Shown: positions 50,391 to 59,400 of the stretch, one piece after another
Layout: every line of letters starts with the position of its first letter
Numbering within the stretch: position 1 is the stretch's first letter
Source: Anoxybacter fermentans
Lineage (GTDB): Bacteria > Bacillota > Halanaerobiia > DY22613
Direction of reading: 5' to 3'
Assembly (NCBI RefSeq): GCF_003991135.1
Contig: NZ_CP016379.1
Location: forward strand, 1,178,001 to 1,242,000
Length of the DNA stretch: 64,000 nucleotides
The notes under the pieces: model-generated
Databases searched by the model: none
Told to the model about the DNA's origin: nothing
The model's input: the letters and a program-made list of their open reading frames with translations, nothing else
Translations under genes and position numbers: made by a program

Positions 50391-53300
50391 CTAAATATCT
50401 TTTAATGGTATAATCTCATCACCTATCAAATTATAAATATTTCTATCTTTTTCTATTTTAATTTTAACCAGAACCATATTTCCTAAAAAAAGATATTTCT
50501 TATATTTTGATACAACAGGTTCAAAGACTGTTACTTCTACAGTACCTGTCAAATCTTCAAGAGTAAAAAAACAGACCAGTTTTCCACGCTGGGTCCAACG
50601 GAAACGAATATCGGTAATCTCTCCTGTAATCCAGACCTGCTCTTTTTCCGTTTCCATTAATTTATCAATCGATAGTAAATCCTTACTTTGAGGAATAAGA
50701 TAGAATAAAGAACTACCGCTAACTGGATGGCCCAGAGTCTCAAGTTCCCAACTTAAAATATCCCTAAGCTCCATTTCTGGAATTTTTTCTGTAAAAGCGC
50801 TAATTTTCGTTGTCAGATAAGGTAAACAGCGAAGTTGACCTGTACTTACCTGATGTTTCTTAGCTTCTTTAAAAATTTTATTTAAACTCCAGAGAAGTTG
50901 CATCCGATCACCGAACCTATCAAAAGCTCCGGCTTTAATCATATTTTCCAGAACCAAATAATTGATAAGACCCAAATTTACCCGATGACAGAAGTCACTT
51001 AATGAATGATAACTTCTTTCTTTTCGTTTTTGAATAATCTCCTCTGCTGCACGCCTTCCCAGACCTTTAATCATCAAAAAGCCCAGTCGAATCTTTTCAC
51101 CATCAGTAGTTGCTAAAAACTGGCTCTCATTTATGTCAGGAGGCAATATTTGGATATTGCGATATCTGGCCTGATTCAAATATTTACGAAATCGACATTC
51201 AAATTGTAGATTTATATTCAATAATGAAGTCAAATATTCTACCGGATAATGGACTTTAAGATATGCAGTAATATAAGCAATATGAGCATATGCAACAGCA
51301 TGAGCTTTACATAAACCATACTTGGCAAATTTATACAACTTATCAAAAATATAATTTGCTTCAGCTGATGTTAAACCACGGCTCATGGCACCTTTTATAA
51401 ATTTGCTTTTCTGCTCTGCCAATAAAATCGGATCTTTTTCAGCAATTGCTTTTCTTAATACATCTGCTTCTCTTAAACTAAATCCTCCTAGTTCCCGGGC
51501 AATCATCATCACCTGTTCTTGAAAAATTACCACACCATAGGTGTCCTTCAATAATTTTTCAAGGAGGGGATGTAAGTATTCTACCTCCTCTTCTTTATTA
51601 AGACGGGCAACAAAACTCTGTAGCATCCCTCCTTCAATGGGCCCTGGACGATAAAGAGATGTAGCAAACATAATTTCTTTTAAGGAGGTAGGTTTCAACT
51701 GCTGTAACAACTTGCGACAACCTCCACTTTCCAACTGAAAACACCCAATGGTATCTCCTTTTTGGATCAAATTATAGGTTTTACGATCATTTAATGGAAT
51801 TTTTTCATAAGTAAGATTAACACCTTTTGTCTTTTTAAGAAGTTTTAAAGTAAATCTGATTGCAGACATAAAACGAATTCCTAACAAATCAATTTTCAAA
51901 AGTCCCAATGCTTCAATAGCCCGCATATCAAACTGGGTGATCACTTCTCCATCCCGTGAATATTGCAATGCCGTATAATTGGTCAAAGAATCTGGAGAAA
52001 TAACCACACCTGAAAAATGATGGGTAAAATGGTGGGGTAACCCTTCCAATTTTTGTGCGGTATCAATCAATTTTCGAAAGGCAATATTCTTATAATAATT
52101 CTGCTTAAATTCTCTACTGTTTGTTGGTGAATCTATTTGATGAATATTTTGATGAGAAATAAATCGGGTAAGGGAAGTCAATTTCCCTTCAGGCCAACCT
52201 TGAACCCGGGCCACATCTCTTACCACCGCTGCAGACGCCAAAGTACTGAAAACTGAAATATGTGCCATGTTTTCTTGACCGTATTTGTCAACAATATATT
52301 GAAGAATCTTTTTACGGCCAATATGATCAATACCCAGATTGATATCAGGCATTGAAATTTGCTCCGGATTCAAAAAACGTTCAAAATATAGGTCATACTC
52401 AACCGGATCAATAGTAGTGATCCTTAATAAATAGCAGACCAGACTGCTGACTGCACTGCCCTTTCCAACAGTCAAAATCCCTTGCTCGCGAGCATACCTG
52501 ACAATATCCCACATGATAAGAAAATATCCTGCATATCCCATTTTATTAATTACTTCCAATTCGTACTCCAGACGCTTTATCAATTCAGTAGAAGGAGATT
52601 TGCCATACCGTTCATGTAGTCCTTTATAACAGAGAAACCGCAAATAAGATTCACTGGTATATCCAGCCGGTACCGGAAATTGGGGAAAGTGTAATTCTTC
52701 TAAATCTAAAAAGATATTACAGCGTTCAGCAATACTTATGGTATTACTTATAGCTTCAGGAATATCTTTGAAAAGTTGCTCCATTTCTTCAGGACTTTTT
52801 AAATAATATTCATCCCTGATCTTATCATTCCTGATCTTACGTGAATCAATCTTTTTAACTGAAAGTTCCCGAATTCCCATCAATATCTTATGGGCTTCTG
52901 CATCCTCCCTTTTTAGATAATGTACATTATTTGTCGCAACGACAGGAATATTTAATGTCCGAGCCAGCATAATTTTCTTTCTAATTAGTTCTTCTTCACC
53001 CGGGAGTCCAAACCGCTGTAATTCTAAATAATAATTGTTCTGCCCCAGGATATTTCGATATTCCAATGCAATCTCCTTAGCCTTTTTATAATCTTTTATA
53101 ATCCATTCATCCAATTCACTTACTCTACAACCACTCAAAACAATTAATCCCTGTTTATAAGTTTCCAACATAGAACGGGTCACAAGACCATTATTGTCAA
53201 GATTAGATCTGGTGATCAGCTTTAACAGATTGGTATAACCCAGGTTATTTTTCGCAAGAATAGTAAGATGATAATGACACGAAGAGTAATCCTGTATAAT

Positions 53301-53519
53301 AGGTCCCACATTCAGTTCCGCACCAATGATGGGTTTAATCTGATACTTCTGTGCCAGTTGATAAAAGCTGATAACACCGCTAATATTATGGTGGTCTGTA
53401 ATTGCCAATGCTTTAACCCCCTTTCGTTCTGCTTCAATAAATAAATCTTCAAGACGACATAAACCATCCAACATACTGTACTCTGTGTGTAGGTGTAGAT
53501 GACAAAACTCTTTCTTCAT
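50391..53519 (-). CDS. dnaE: DnaE-type DNA polymerase III alpha subunit with altered catalytic motif
   Basis: This 1042-residue C-family polymerase starts at ATG 53519 after AAGGAGGG. The PHP domain is at the N-terminus (HLHLHTEYSMLDG, TDHHNISG). The palm follows, with GKGSAVSSLVCYLL and FERFLNPEQISMPDINLGID (about residues 375-394). In DnaE this last motif is normally PDxDxDF; here the second catalytic Asp is Asn and the following Asp is Gly. The third catalytic Asp is kept in KIDLLGIRF. A helix-hairpin-helix (IKGLGRRAAEEIIQKR) and a C-terminal OB fold are present. Activity may be reduced or lost. Two LexA-box matches lie in the promoter, suggesting SOS control. Confidence 0.92.
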   Translation of the reverse strand: MKKEFCHLHLHTEYSMLDGLCRLEDLFIEAERKGVKALAITDHHNISGVISFYQLAQKYQIKPIIGAELNVGPIIQDYSSCHYHLTILAKNNLGYTNLLKLITRSNLDNNGLVTRSMLETYKQGLIVLSGCRVSELDEWIIKDYKKAKEIALEYRNILGQNNYYLELQRFGLPGEEELIRKKIMLARTLNIPVVATNNVHYLKREDAEAHKILMGIRELSVKKIDSRKIRNDKIRDEYYLKSPEEMEQLFKDIPEAISNTISIAERCNIFLDLEELHFPQFPVPAGYTSESYLRFLCYKGLHERYGKSPSTELIKRLEYELEVINKMGYAGYFLIMWDIVRYAREQGILTVGKGSAVSSLVCYLLRITTIDPVEYDLYFERFLNPEQISMPDINLGIDHIGRKKILQYIVDKYGQENMAHISVFSTLASAAVVRDVARVQGWPEGKLTSLTRFISHQNIHQIDSPTNSREFKQNYYKNIAFRKLIDTAQKLEGLPHHFTHHFSGVVISPDSLTNYTALQYSRDGEVITQFDMRAIEALGLLKIDLLGIRFMSAIRFTLKLLKKTKGVNLTYEKIPLNDRKTYNLIQKGDTIGCFQLESGGCRKLLQQLKPTSLKEIMFATSLYRPGPIEGGMLQSFVARLNKEEEVEYLHPLLEKLLKDTYGVVIFQEQVMMIARELGGFSLREADVLRKAIAEKDPILLAEQKSKFIKGAMSRGLTSAEANYIFDKLYKFAKYGLCKAHAVAYAHIAYITAYLKVHYPVEYLTSLLNINLQFECRFRKYLNQARYRNIQILPPDINESQFLATTDGEKIRLGFLMIKGLGRRAAEEIIQKRKERSYHSLSDFCHRVNLGLINYLVLENMIKAGAFDRFGDRMQLLWSLNKIFKEAKKHQVSTGQLRCLPYLTTKISAFTEKIPEMELRDILSWELETLGHPVSGSSLFYLIPQSKDLLSIDKLMETEKEQVWITGEITDIRFRWTQRGKLVCFFTLEDLTGTVEVTVFEPVVSKYKKYLFLGNMVLVKIKIEKDRNIYNLIGDEIIPLKDI

Positions 53520-53540
53520 TGAAAATTCCCTCCTTATGTT

Positions 53541-53561
53541 ATTATATAGAACATATGTTCT
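53541..53561 (-). promoter_or_regulatory. dnaE promoter -10 box with LexA box
   Basis: A perfect TATAAT (minus strand, 53541-53546) is directly preceded by the palindrome AGAACATATGTTCT (53548-53561). Its core fits the Firmicute LexA consensus GAACRNRYGTTY exactly. LexA bound here would cover the promoter. The -35 box is poor. Confidence 0.7.
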
Positions 53562-53591
53562 GTTTACTATTCTACCATAGTAAAGTAAGCA

Positions 53592-53603
53592 GAACAAGTG
53601 TTT
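53592..53603. promoter_or_regulatory. Second LexA-box match upstream of dnaE
   Basis: GAACAAGTGTTT also fits GAACRNRYGTTY. It is centred about 43 bp upstream of the first box, i.e. four helical turns, on the same face of the DNA. Confidence 0.55.
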
Positions 53604-53761
53604 CGGTTTCGGTAATTTATGCTTTTATATATAACATCGACATGTTTTACCCTATATCTTTAATTTTAATCGAAACATGCAAAAAATTAGGAGGAAATTT
53701 CCTAAATATTTTCTACATTCAAAAATCTGTCCTTCAAAAATTATAAGTAACCCTTTTGAAA

Positions 53762-53813
53762 ATAAAAAAAATAGACTTCTTCACTTAGGAGATTAACCCA
53801 AAGAAGAAGTCTA
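53762..53813 (-). terminator. Terminator of the second tldD-pmbA operon
   Basis: TAGACTTCTTC (53772-53782) pairs with GAAGAAGTCTA (53803-53813), followed on the minus strand by eight or more U. It lies about 260 bases past the pmbA stop at 54075. The full repeat copy 10 is between them and should be transcribed. Confidence 0.8.
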
Positions 53814-53845
53814 ATAACAGAATATCTATATTAATTAATGATTTT

Positions 53846-54054
53846 ACTGTAAAAAGCTAATTTTTAGCTTCAAGAGAAATTTTTCAAACCATCTAAAATT
53901 CGATTTCAGTCGAAACAAGGCACACTAATCAATGGGCCCTCCTGGCCCTTGATTAGCTCATCACATCCTGTGATGAGACCTTATTTCGACTGAAATCTCA
54001 CTAAGATGGTTTAACGAAAAATTTCTATGGTGCTCAAAATTAGCTTTTTGCAGT
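53846..54054 (-). repeat. Near-palindromic intergenic repeat, copy 10
   Basis: A 209-bp full copy in the orientation opposite to 18736, with CTAATCAATGGG...CCCTTGATTAG at the centre and CATCACATCCTGTGATG as side hairpin. The left end has one change (ACTGTAAAAAGC). Flanks ATTAATGATT and AATCATTAAT are themselves complementary. It lies between the pmbA stop and its terminator. Confidence 0.92.
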
Positions 54055-54074
54055 TTAATCATTAATAAAATCGT

Positions 54075-55406
54075 TTATCTACCGGTAATAGAAACACCTT
54101 CAAACTGAATATATGGCGTGTAACTGGATTCAAAGTTTTCCACTTCATTAGAAAGCTGTGATATTTGGTTAAGCATCTGATAGAAATTCCCAGCAATCAT
54201 AACTTCCCGAATAGGTTGAACGATCTCACCATTTTCAATATAGTAACCGCCTTTTACTACCCCAGAAAAATCACCACTGATGGGATCAGAATTTCCTGAG
54301 AAACGATTAACCAGAATCCCACGTTTAATATCCTGAATCATTTCCTCCAAACTAACATCACCGGGTTCAATCATCAGATTGGTAGCAGAATTGGTAATAC
54401 TTTGATCATTTCCGGAAGCATGACCAGTAGAAACAGTATTTGCTTTGAGAGCAGTACGATTAGTATGAAGGAAGGAATTTAATTGTCCTTTAGTAATAAT
54501 CGGCAATCTAATAGATGGTACACCTTCACGATCAAAAGAACGTGAATAGTATCCATCAGCAAAAGTAGGATCATCTACCAGGGTTAAATTATGACTAGAG
54601 ATCATCTCACCCAACTTTTCTTTTAAAGGTGACATTCCTGTTACCACAGCCTCACCCCTTAAAACAAAAGATAAGGGTTGTAAAAGAATATAGTGGATAG
54701 CCAGAGGCGATAAAATAACAGAACCTTTAAAACTGGGAATTGACTTAGCTCCAAGAGTATTTACTACTTTTCTGGCCAGTTTCTCACTTTTCTCCCGTAT
54801 GGGAAGTTTTTCAAAGTTAGAACCTGAAATAAACTCCACATTAAAAGATGAAATATCATCTCCATCCCGTGCAAAACCAATTAAAAAACATTCATATAAA
54901 GTTCGATCTTCCCTTACCGCCTGGCCCCTGGAATTAGCGATAGCTCTGGAGATAAATGAACCCTTTACATTGGCAGAATCCAATGTAACCCGCGAATCCC
55001 GTAAAACTGTCTCCATAATAATACCCGCTTGTTCAACAGCTTTTTCTGCTGTCAGACTAAATCCATTAGGATCTATTAATCCCTCTAAAATTTGTACAGG
55101 TTGTGGATCTGGAAGTTGATTATAAGGACTGGCTGTACTCATTTCTGCCAGATCCAGTGCCCCCTGTAAAGTCTTTTCAATGGAAACCTGATCGAGACGA
55201 TTGGTAGCAGCAAAACCCACTTTATTATTTTTAATGACCCGGATTCCGATTCCCTCATAATCATCAGCTTTTGGAATCTGAAGGTCATTTTTCTCAATCA
55301 TTACTTCTATTTTTTTCTCTTTATGATAATAAACTTCAATCTCATCTGCTCCAAGAGAACGACCCTTTTCTACAATCTCCTGACATAATTGTAGATCTTT
55401 CATCAT
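54075..55406 (-). CDS. pmbA: TldE/PmbA-family protein, second pair
   Basis: This 443-residue TldE-type protein lacks the zinc motif. It shows GIGIRVIKNNKVGFAATNRL (about residues 46-65) and SGDFSGVVKGGYYIENGEIV near the C-terminus, both typical of PmbA. The first or second ATG (55406 or 55403) could be the start; GGAGGGG lies just upstream. It is downstream of the second tldD by 12 bp. With TldD it should form a peptidase that unfolds and cleaves small proteins or peptides. It differs clearly from the pair at 21-24 kb. Confidence 0.9.
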   Translation of the reverse strand: MMKDLQLCQEIVEKGRSLGADEIEVYYHKEKKIEVMIEKNDLQIPKADDYEGIGIRVIKNNKVGFAATNRLDQVSIEKTLQGALDLAEMSTASPYNQLPDPQPVQILEGLIDPNGFSLTAEKAVEQAGIIMETVLRDSRVTLDSANVKGSFISRAIANSRGQAVREDRTLYECFLIGFARDGDDISSFNVEFISGSNFEKLPIREKSEKLARKVVNTLGAKSIPSFKGSVILSPLAIHYILLQPLSFVLRGEAVVTGMSPLKEKLGEMISSHNLTLVDDPTFADGYYSRSFDREGVPSIRLPIITKGQLNSFLHTNRTALKANTVSTGHASGNDQSITNSATNLMIEPGDVSLEEMIQDIKRGILVNRFSGNSDPISGDFSGVVKGGYYIENGEIVQPIREVMIAGNFYQMLNQISQLSNEVENFESSYTPYIQFEGVSITGR

Positions 55407-55418
55407 TACCCCTCCTCT

Positions 55419-56798
55419 TTATTCCTGTTGACCGCCTATGGTTACGCGACAACGGAGATATGGTCCACCTGCATCAACTTTAGCTGGCTGCCATTTACCA
55501 CAAAAACCTCTACCCAAACCCAATTGAAACTCTTTACTTACAGCATCCACACTCTGTAAGACATCAAAAGCCTGCCCGGAAATGGTCACACCTTTGACCA
55601 TCTTACCCAATTGACCTTTCTTAATCTCATAGGCTTCCAGGACTCCAAACATAAACTCTGCGGTAGAATCGGCCTGACCCCCACCGCCCATACCTTTCAG
55701 GAAATATCCATCTTCAATTCCAGCAATCATCTCTTCTAAGTCATCTTTACCAGGCAATATAAAAGTATTGGTCATTCTAATTATTGGTTCATCCCGATAT
55801 GTAAAAGCTCTTGCATTACCTTTCGGCTGAGTATTAAAAATGTATGCAGATTCCCTATTATGAAGATATTCTTTGAGAATACCTTTATCAATTACTAGAG
55901 AACGTTGAACTATTGTTCCTTCATCATCGACCAAAACCATCCCGGAAGCTCTCTCAACATTTCCATCATCTACCAGGGTAATTAATTCACTGGCAACCTT
56001 TTCTCCAATTCTATCTTTAACAACAGAACCTGCCAGAACAAAATCCGCTTCAACAGTGTGGCCTATGGCTTCATGGGCTAGAACCCCAACTAACTGAGGA
56101 TCCAGAATCACAGTATACTGACCTCCACGGGCATACTCAGCTTCCAATTTTTCACGAGCTATACGACAGGCTTCCTCTACCAGCTCTTCTTTTGATTTTT
56201 CTTTAAATAAATCATACCAGGAACCGGTGACCGCTGTAGAAACTATACCCATCTCCCGTTTACCAGATTTCATCATGATACAATGGATAGCCAGATCCTG
56301 TTTTACATCAGATATTTCTACTTCTGCACCGTCTGAGTTTACGATAATCTTATCATCCTCAAATTTGTTATAAAGTACAGCATTGGAAACTACTAATTCA
56401 GAATAATTCCGGATCGCTTTGTCCATTTCGAATAAAAAAGCAATTTTTTCTTTTAAACTGGGCTCTTTTCGCTCGGGAACATAATTATAACTTCCTCTTC
56501 CTATTTGACCTTTCGCCAATCCCTTTATCTTTTCTTTTCTCAAACCAGCACCTGTTCGGGCAGCCTCTATAGCTTCCTTAATAGCAGTAGTTAAACCCTC
56601 TTTTGTCAGATTAGAAGTAGAGACAAACCCCCAGCATCCATCCACTAAAACTCGAATTCCAGCTCCTGCCAGTGTCTTCAAATTGGCCTTATCCATTTCA
56701 CCATTGCGAATTTCAATCTCTGTCAGTACCCGTTTGTGATATCGGATCTCAACCCATTCAGATGATTGGTGAACCAGTTCTTTTAATAATGCCAGCAT
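55419..56798 (-). CDS. tldD: TldD-family metalloprotease, second pair
   Basis: This 459-residue protease has the zinc motif HEAIGH (about residue 233, in GVLAHEAIGHTVEADF) and the C-terminal GGGGQADSTAEFMFGVLEAY. It is closer to canonical TldD than the copy at 22605-24047. ATG 56798 follows an AAGGAGG-like site. It is the first gene of the tldD-pmbA operon. Confidence 0.92.
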   Translation of the reverse strand: MLALLKELVHQSSEWVEIRYHKRVLTEIEIRNGEMDKANLKTLAGAGIRVLVDGCWGFVSTSNLTKEGLTTAIKEAIEAARTGAGLRKEKIKGLAKGQIGRGSYNYVPERKEPSLKEKIAFLFEMDKAIRNYSELVVSNAVLYNKFEDDKIIVNSDGAEVEISDVKQDLAIHCIMMKSGKREMGIVSTAVTGSWYDLFKEKSKEELVEEACRIAREKLEAEYARGGQYTVILDPQLVGVLAHEAIGHTVEADFVLAGSVVKDRIGEKVASELITLVDDGNVERASGMVLVDDEGTIVQRSLVIDKGILKEYLHNRESAYIFNTQPKGNARAFTYRDEPIIRMTNTFILPGKDDLEEMIAGIEDGYFLKGMGGGGQADSTAEFMFGVLEAYEIKKGQLGKMVKGVTISGQAFDVLQSVDAVSKEFQLGLGRGFCGKWQPAKVDAGGPYLRCRVTIGGQQE

Positions 56799-57053
56799 TC
56801 TAAATACCTCCTTATAAAAAAAGTAAAAACTATAAAAATTCTCCCACAGCTTGTAAATAATCGAGGCTGCAAGAGAAACACTACTTTACCCAGGCATCGC
56901 AAATAAAATTAAAAAGAACTTTTCCCGAAACAATGGCAAAATAGCGCAATTTTTTGTATACCAGCCACCTTTATTCTAGTTAATTTAATGTTATTCTAAA
57001 ATTTTGGATATGTCAACCTTATTTTAAAAAAAATCATTAAATTCTAGTTATCA
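56799..57053. other. Gap between YgjP-like gene and tldD
   Basis: About 250 bases without a gene; A-rich near 57020-57035. I see no clear promoter hexamers or riboswitch. Confidence 0.4.
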
Positions 57054-57620
57054 TTAAAAGATTTCAGCTTCTTTTAAAAGGAGATATTGATTGGCAAGTT
57101 TTCTCTTTTTCTTATGATCTGGACAGAGCTGAGAAAGTTCCCGGTAGAAAGCCTGATCATGGCCCGAAAAATGATGGTGACTTAATTCATGAGCTATTAC
57201 ATATTCTAAAAGAAATTCAGGAGCATTTTTAAAATGATCATTAATATAAATGACAACCTTCCCATCCTTTTTTCGCCTATAAGTCCCCATCACAGTCTTT
57301 TGCCGCCGGAATTTGATAGTTAATGAAAAATCAAGAGTTGAATATTTGCGAGTATAAATTTCTTCAGCCATTTTTTTTAATTCGTAAGACTTATGAATGT
57401 GTGATTGGCACTTGCGGAAATAATTATAATAGCGGTAGGCATCCTTTAGCCTTAAAATAAGATTTTGCCGTATTTCTGCCAGAACTTTTTCAACCAACTC
57501 CCTTTTCATCTGTCGTGGTAAATAATAGAGAAGTTTCCCTTCCCTGATTCTGCCAGAACAGCAACGGATTCCTTTTTTAAAAATAACTTCTTCTTTTAAT
57601 TGAAATGGATACTTCTCCAC
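57054..57620 (-). CDS. YgjP-like metal-dependent hydrolase (M48/SprT-like)
   Basis: This 188-residue protein has the zinc-protease motif HELSHHHFSGH (about residues 147-157), with EYVIA just before it and LCPDHKKKRKLANQYL after it. That pattern is typical of the YgjP/DUF45 family. The start is GTG 57620, 8 bases after GGGAG; the longer frame to 57716 would include a piece of repeat-like sequence and has no ribosome site. The cellular role of this family is poorly known. It stands alone. Confidence 0.82.
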   Translation of the reverse strand: MEKYPFQLKEEVIFKKGIRCCSGRIREGKLLYYLPRQMKRELVEKVLAEIRQNLILRLKDAYRYYNYFRKCQSHIHKSYELKKMAEEIYTRKYSTLDFSLTIKFRRQKTVMGTYRRKKDGKVVIYINDHFKNAPEFLLEYVIAHELSHHHFSGHDQAFYRELSQLCPDHKKKRKLANQYLLLKEAEIF

Positions 57621-57665
57621 AGGTAAAACTCCCTTTTTTAAATTCAACTTACAGTATAACTTTTT

Positions 57666-57682
57666 CTTTGCAGTATAATCAT
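57666..57682. repeat. Solitary end of the 208-bp repeat family
   Basis: CTTTGCAGTATAATCAT resembles the right-hand end and flank of the palindromic repeats (consensus CTTTTTGCAGTTTAATCAT), with the rest of the element missing. It lies at the border of the second decay zone. Confidence 0.45.
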
Positions 57683-57949
57683 CTGATGGATCATTGAACA
57701 AACATCTAAGCTTCAATAAGCCTTATAGAAGCTAAACTACTAAGCAAAAAGTCAGAGTAGTGTAACAGAACGAAGCCCTTTAACCCTGGGCAGATTCTTT
57801 AAGTAAAGTACAATTAGTGATAAAACTTATTCGAAACTTTGATTCCCTTATTTTTGATTGAATGGTTAATTATTACTTGACTCTAAGCATGATATTTTTT
57901 ATTCTACCTAATAGAATGGTCTTAAACTACTACCTACTTCCATTTTCTA

Positions 57950-58145
57950 GGAAACTTCATGTCTTATTTGACGCTACCATATTAAAACCCTTTTCCCTTA
58001 ACCTTCACTAATAGAATCCTATTATCATTATCAAAAGCAAAATCCATGTACACTTGTTACTCTTTTCAAATCAGATGGTCGCTTTGAAGGTATCCAGGTA
58101 AGTTTAACAACCTGACCCTCCCAGTCAACATATATTGTTCTCTGC
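57950..58145 (-). pseudogene. N-terminal remnant of a NUDIX hydrolase
   Basis: On the minus strand the frame reads YVDWEGQVVKLTWIPSKRPS then DLKRVTSVHGFCF and a stop. The next frame continues DNDNRILLVKVKGKGF. This matches the start of NUDIX hydrolases, in which TSVHGFCF is followed by a strand ending ILLV. The NUDIX box itself is absent. One frameshift and truncation make it non-functional. Confidence 0.6.
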
Positions 58146-58809
58146 AAAGGTATACCTTTTAAAAAAATTCAAAAAATTTACTATAAAAAATAAAATATTA
58201 ATTTATTTTGATTTGCAAATACGTCATATTACATCTTCAGTTTTTACGATGCAGCCCTTCGGAATTAAACCAATATTAATATCTTTTGTATTTTTCTTTA
58301 CCGTAAATGATTTAAATAACCCTAGGAAGGTGTTTCATACTCCCTCTTTTCTTAATTAAATTGAACTATTCCTCTGCGACAAACTACAGTAAAACTTTTT
58401 TGAAACATCATTTAATTAAACCTTTGGCATTTACACCTGCATCCTTCAAATGTTTGTATAGTTGCTTTTATATATTCAGCTTCATCAATTGTAAAAAAAT
58501 AATCTTTCTTACTAATCAAAGAGCAAAAATATTATAAAAAAAAGTTTGGCAGTTCCCGATATCCGACAGGCCAGTTCGACACAGACTTGGCCGGTCGGAT
58601 GTGGAAGCATTGACTAAATTCAATATTTTTGGATCCATTTCTATATTAAACACAATTTGGATCCATTTTTTCTCAGACTATCTGCTCTCCACCAGAAAAG
58701 GCGCTGATTTGCCTGCTGTGTTTTTTTTAAATTGCCCATCAACTCAGCTAGATCTATGAATGTTCGGAAGCCATCGGATTTCCTATCACATATTCTTCCC
58801 GTCATTTAG
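58146..58809. other. Gap in the second decay zone
   Basis: No intact gene was found in about 660 bases. It contains a strong G+C-rich hairpin at 58561-58600 (ATCCGAC-AGGCCA facing TGGCC-GGTCGGAT) and the 10-base word TTGGATCCAT twice near 58629 and 58656. A short minus-strand stretch near 58470-58400 looks like debris. Confidence 0.5.
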
Positions 58810-59400
58810 AACATTTCTATGTGATAGGTAATAACACCAGTACATCCACAAAAGTAATCCAAGAACCAAATAACCGCGATGAATTTAGCTTCTTGTGAAA
58901 ATAAAACCAAATAACAAGCCGACCAAAGCAGTAACAATCCGAAAAACCAAAGATTGGAAGGATTCCACAGTCGCTCTTACCTGAGAAGGTACACGATGAA
59001 GCCAAATATCCTGAAATCAGGGGATCAACGAATTCAGATACCAAATACACAACCAGCATAAAGAAAATCCCCAATGGACTACACCAAAGTGCCATTACAA
59101 TTAAACCAATCACAAAAACTGTTAATACGATTATAAAAATCGTTCCATATGAAAAAACGGTCTTTTAAGCAATAAGCCGTTAATCTTCCAATCCTTTTAG
59201 CTAAAGAATTCCCTCCGCTTACAACCACCGAAGAAAATGATTGGAATGGATAGGCTTTTAAGTATAACTGCCAGAATTCATCAATTTAGGTTAAACTTGC
59301 TTCGAAAATAACACCAAAAAAATCACAAAACAGATTCCGGGGCTTTTTCACAAAACTCTCATATCTTTTTTAATCTTCTTTAAGTCAGATTAATTATTAA
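58810..59400 (-). pseudogene. Degenerate MFS transporter
   Basis: The minus strand encodes pieces of a major facilitator. FEASLT (stop) IDEFWQLYLKA lies near 59300 and GGNSLAKRIGRL near 59200. MALWCSPLGIFFMLVVYLVS, then EFVDPLISGYL, is near 59095-59000, and in a shifted frame HRVPSQVRATVESFQSLVFR, then IVTALVGLLFGF. The motif VPSQVRATVESF is typical of the last third of such transporters. At least two frameshifts and one stop break it. Confidence 0.65.

Noticed and set aside
9745-54054. CRISPR array interpretation of the repeated elements
   Set aside because: Copies are about 208 bp, self-complementary, kilobases apart and in both orientations; there are no short regularly spaced repeats, spacers or cas genes.
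58135-58359. Plus-strand 74-codon frame in the decay zone
   Set aside because: Composition is that of random AT-rich sequence, no ribosome site is present, and gene debris is on the other strand.
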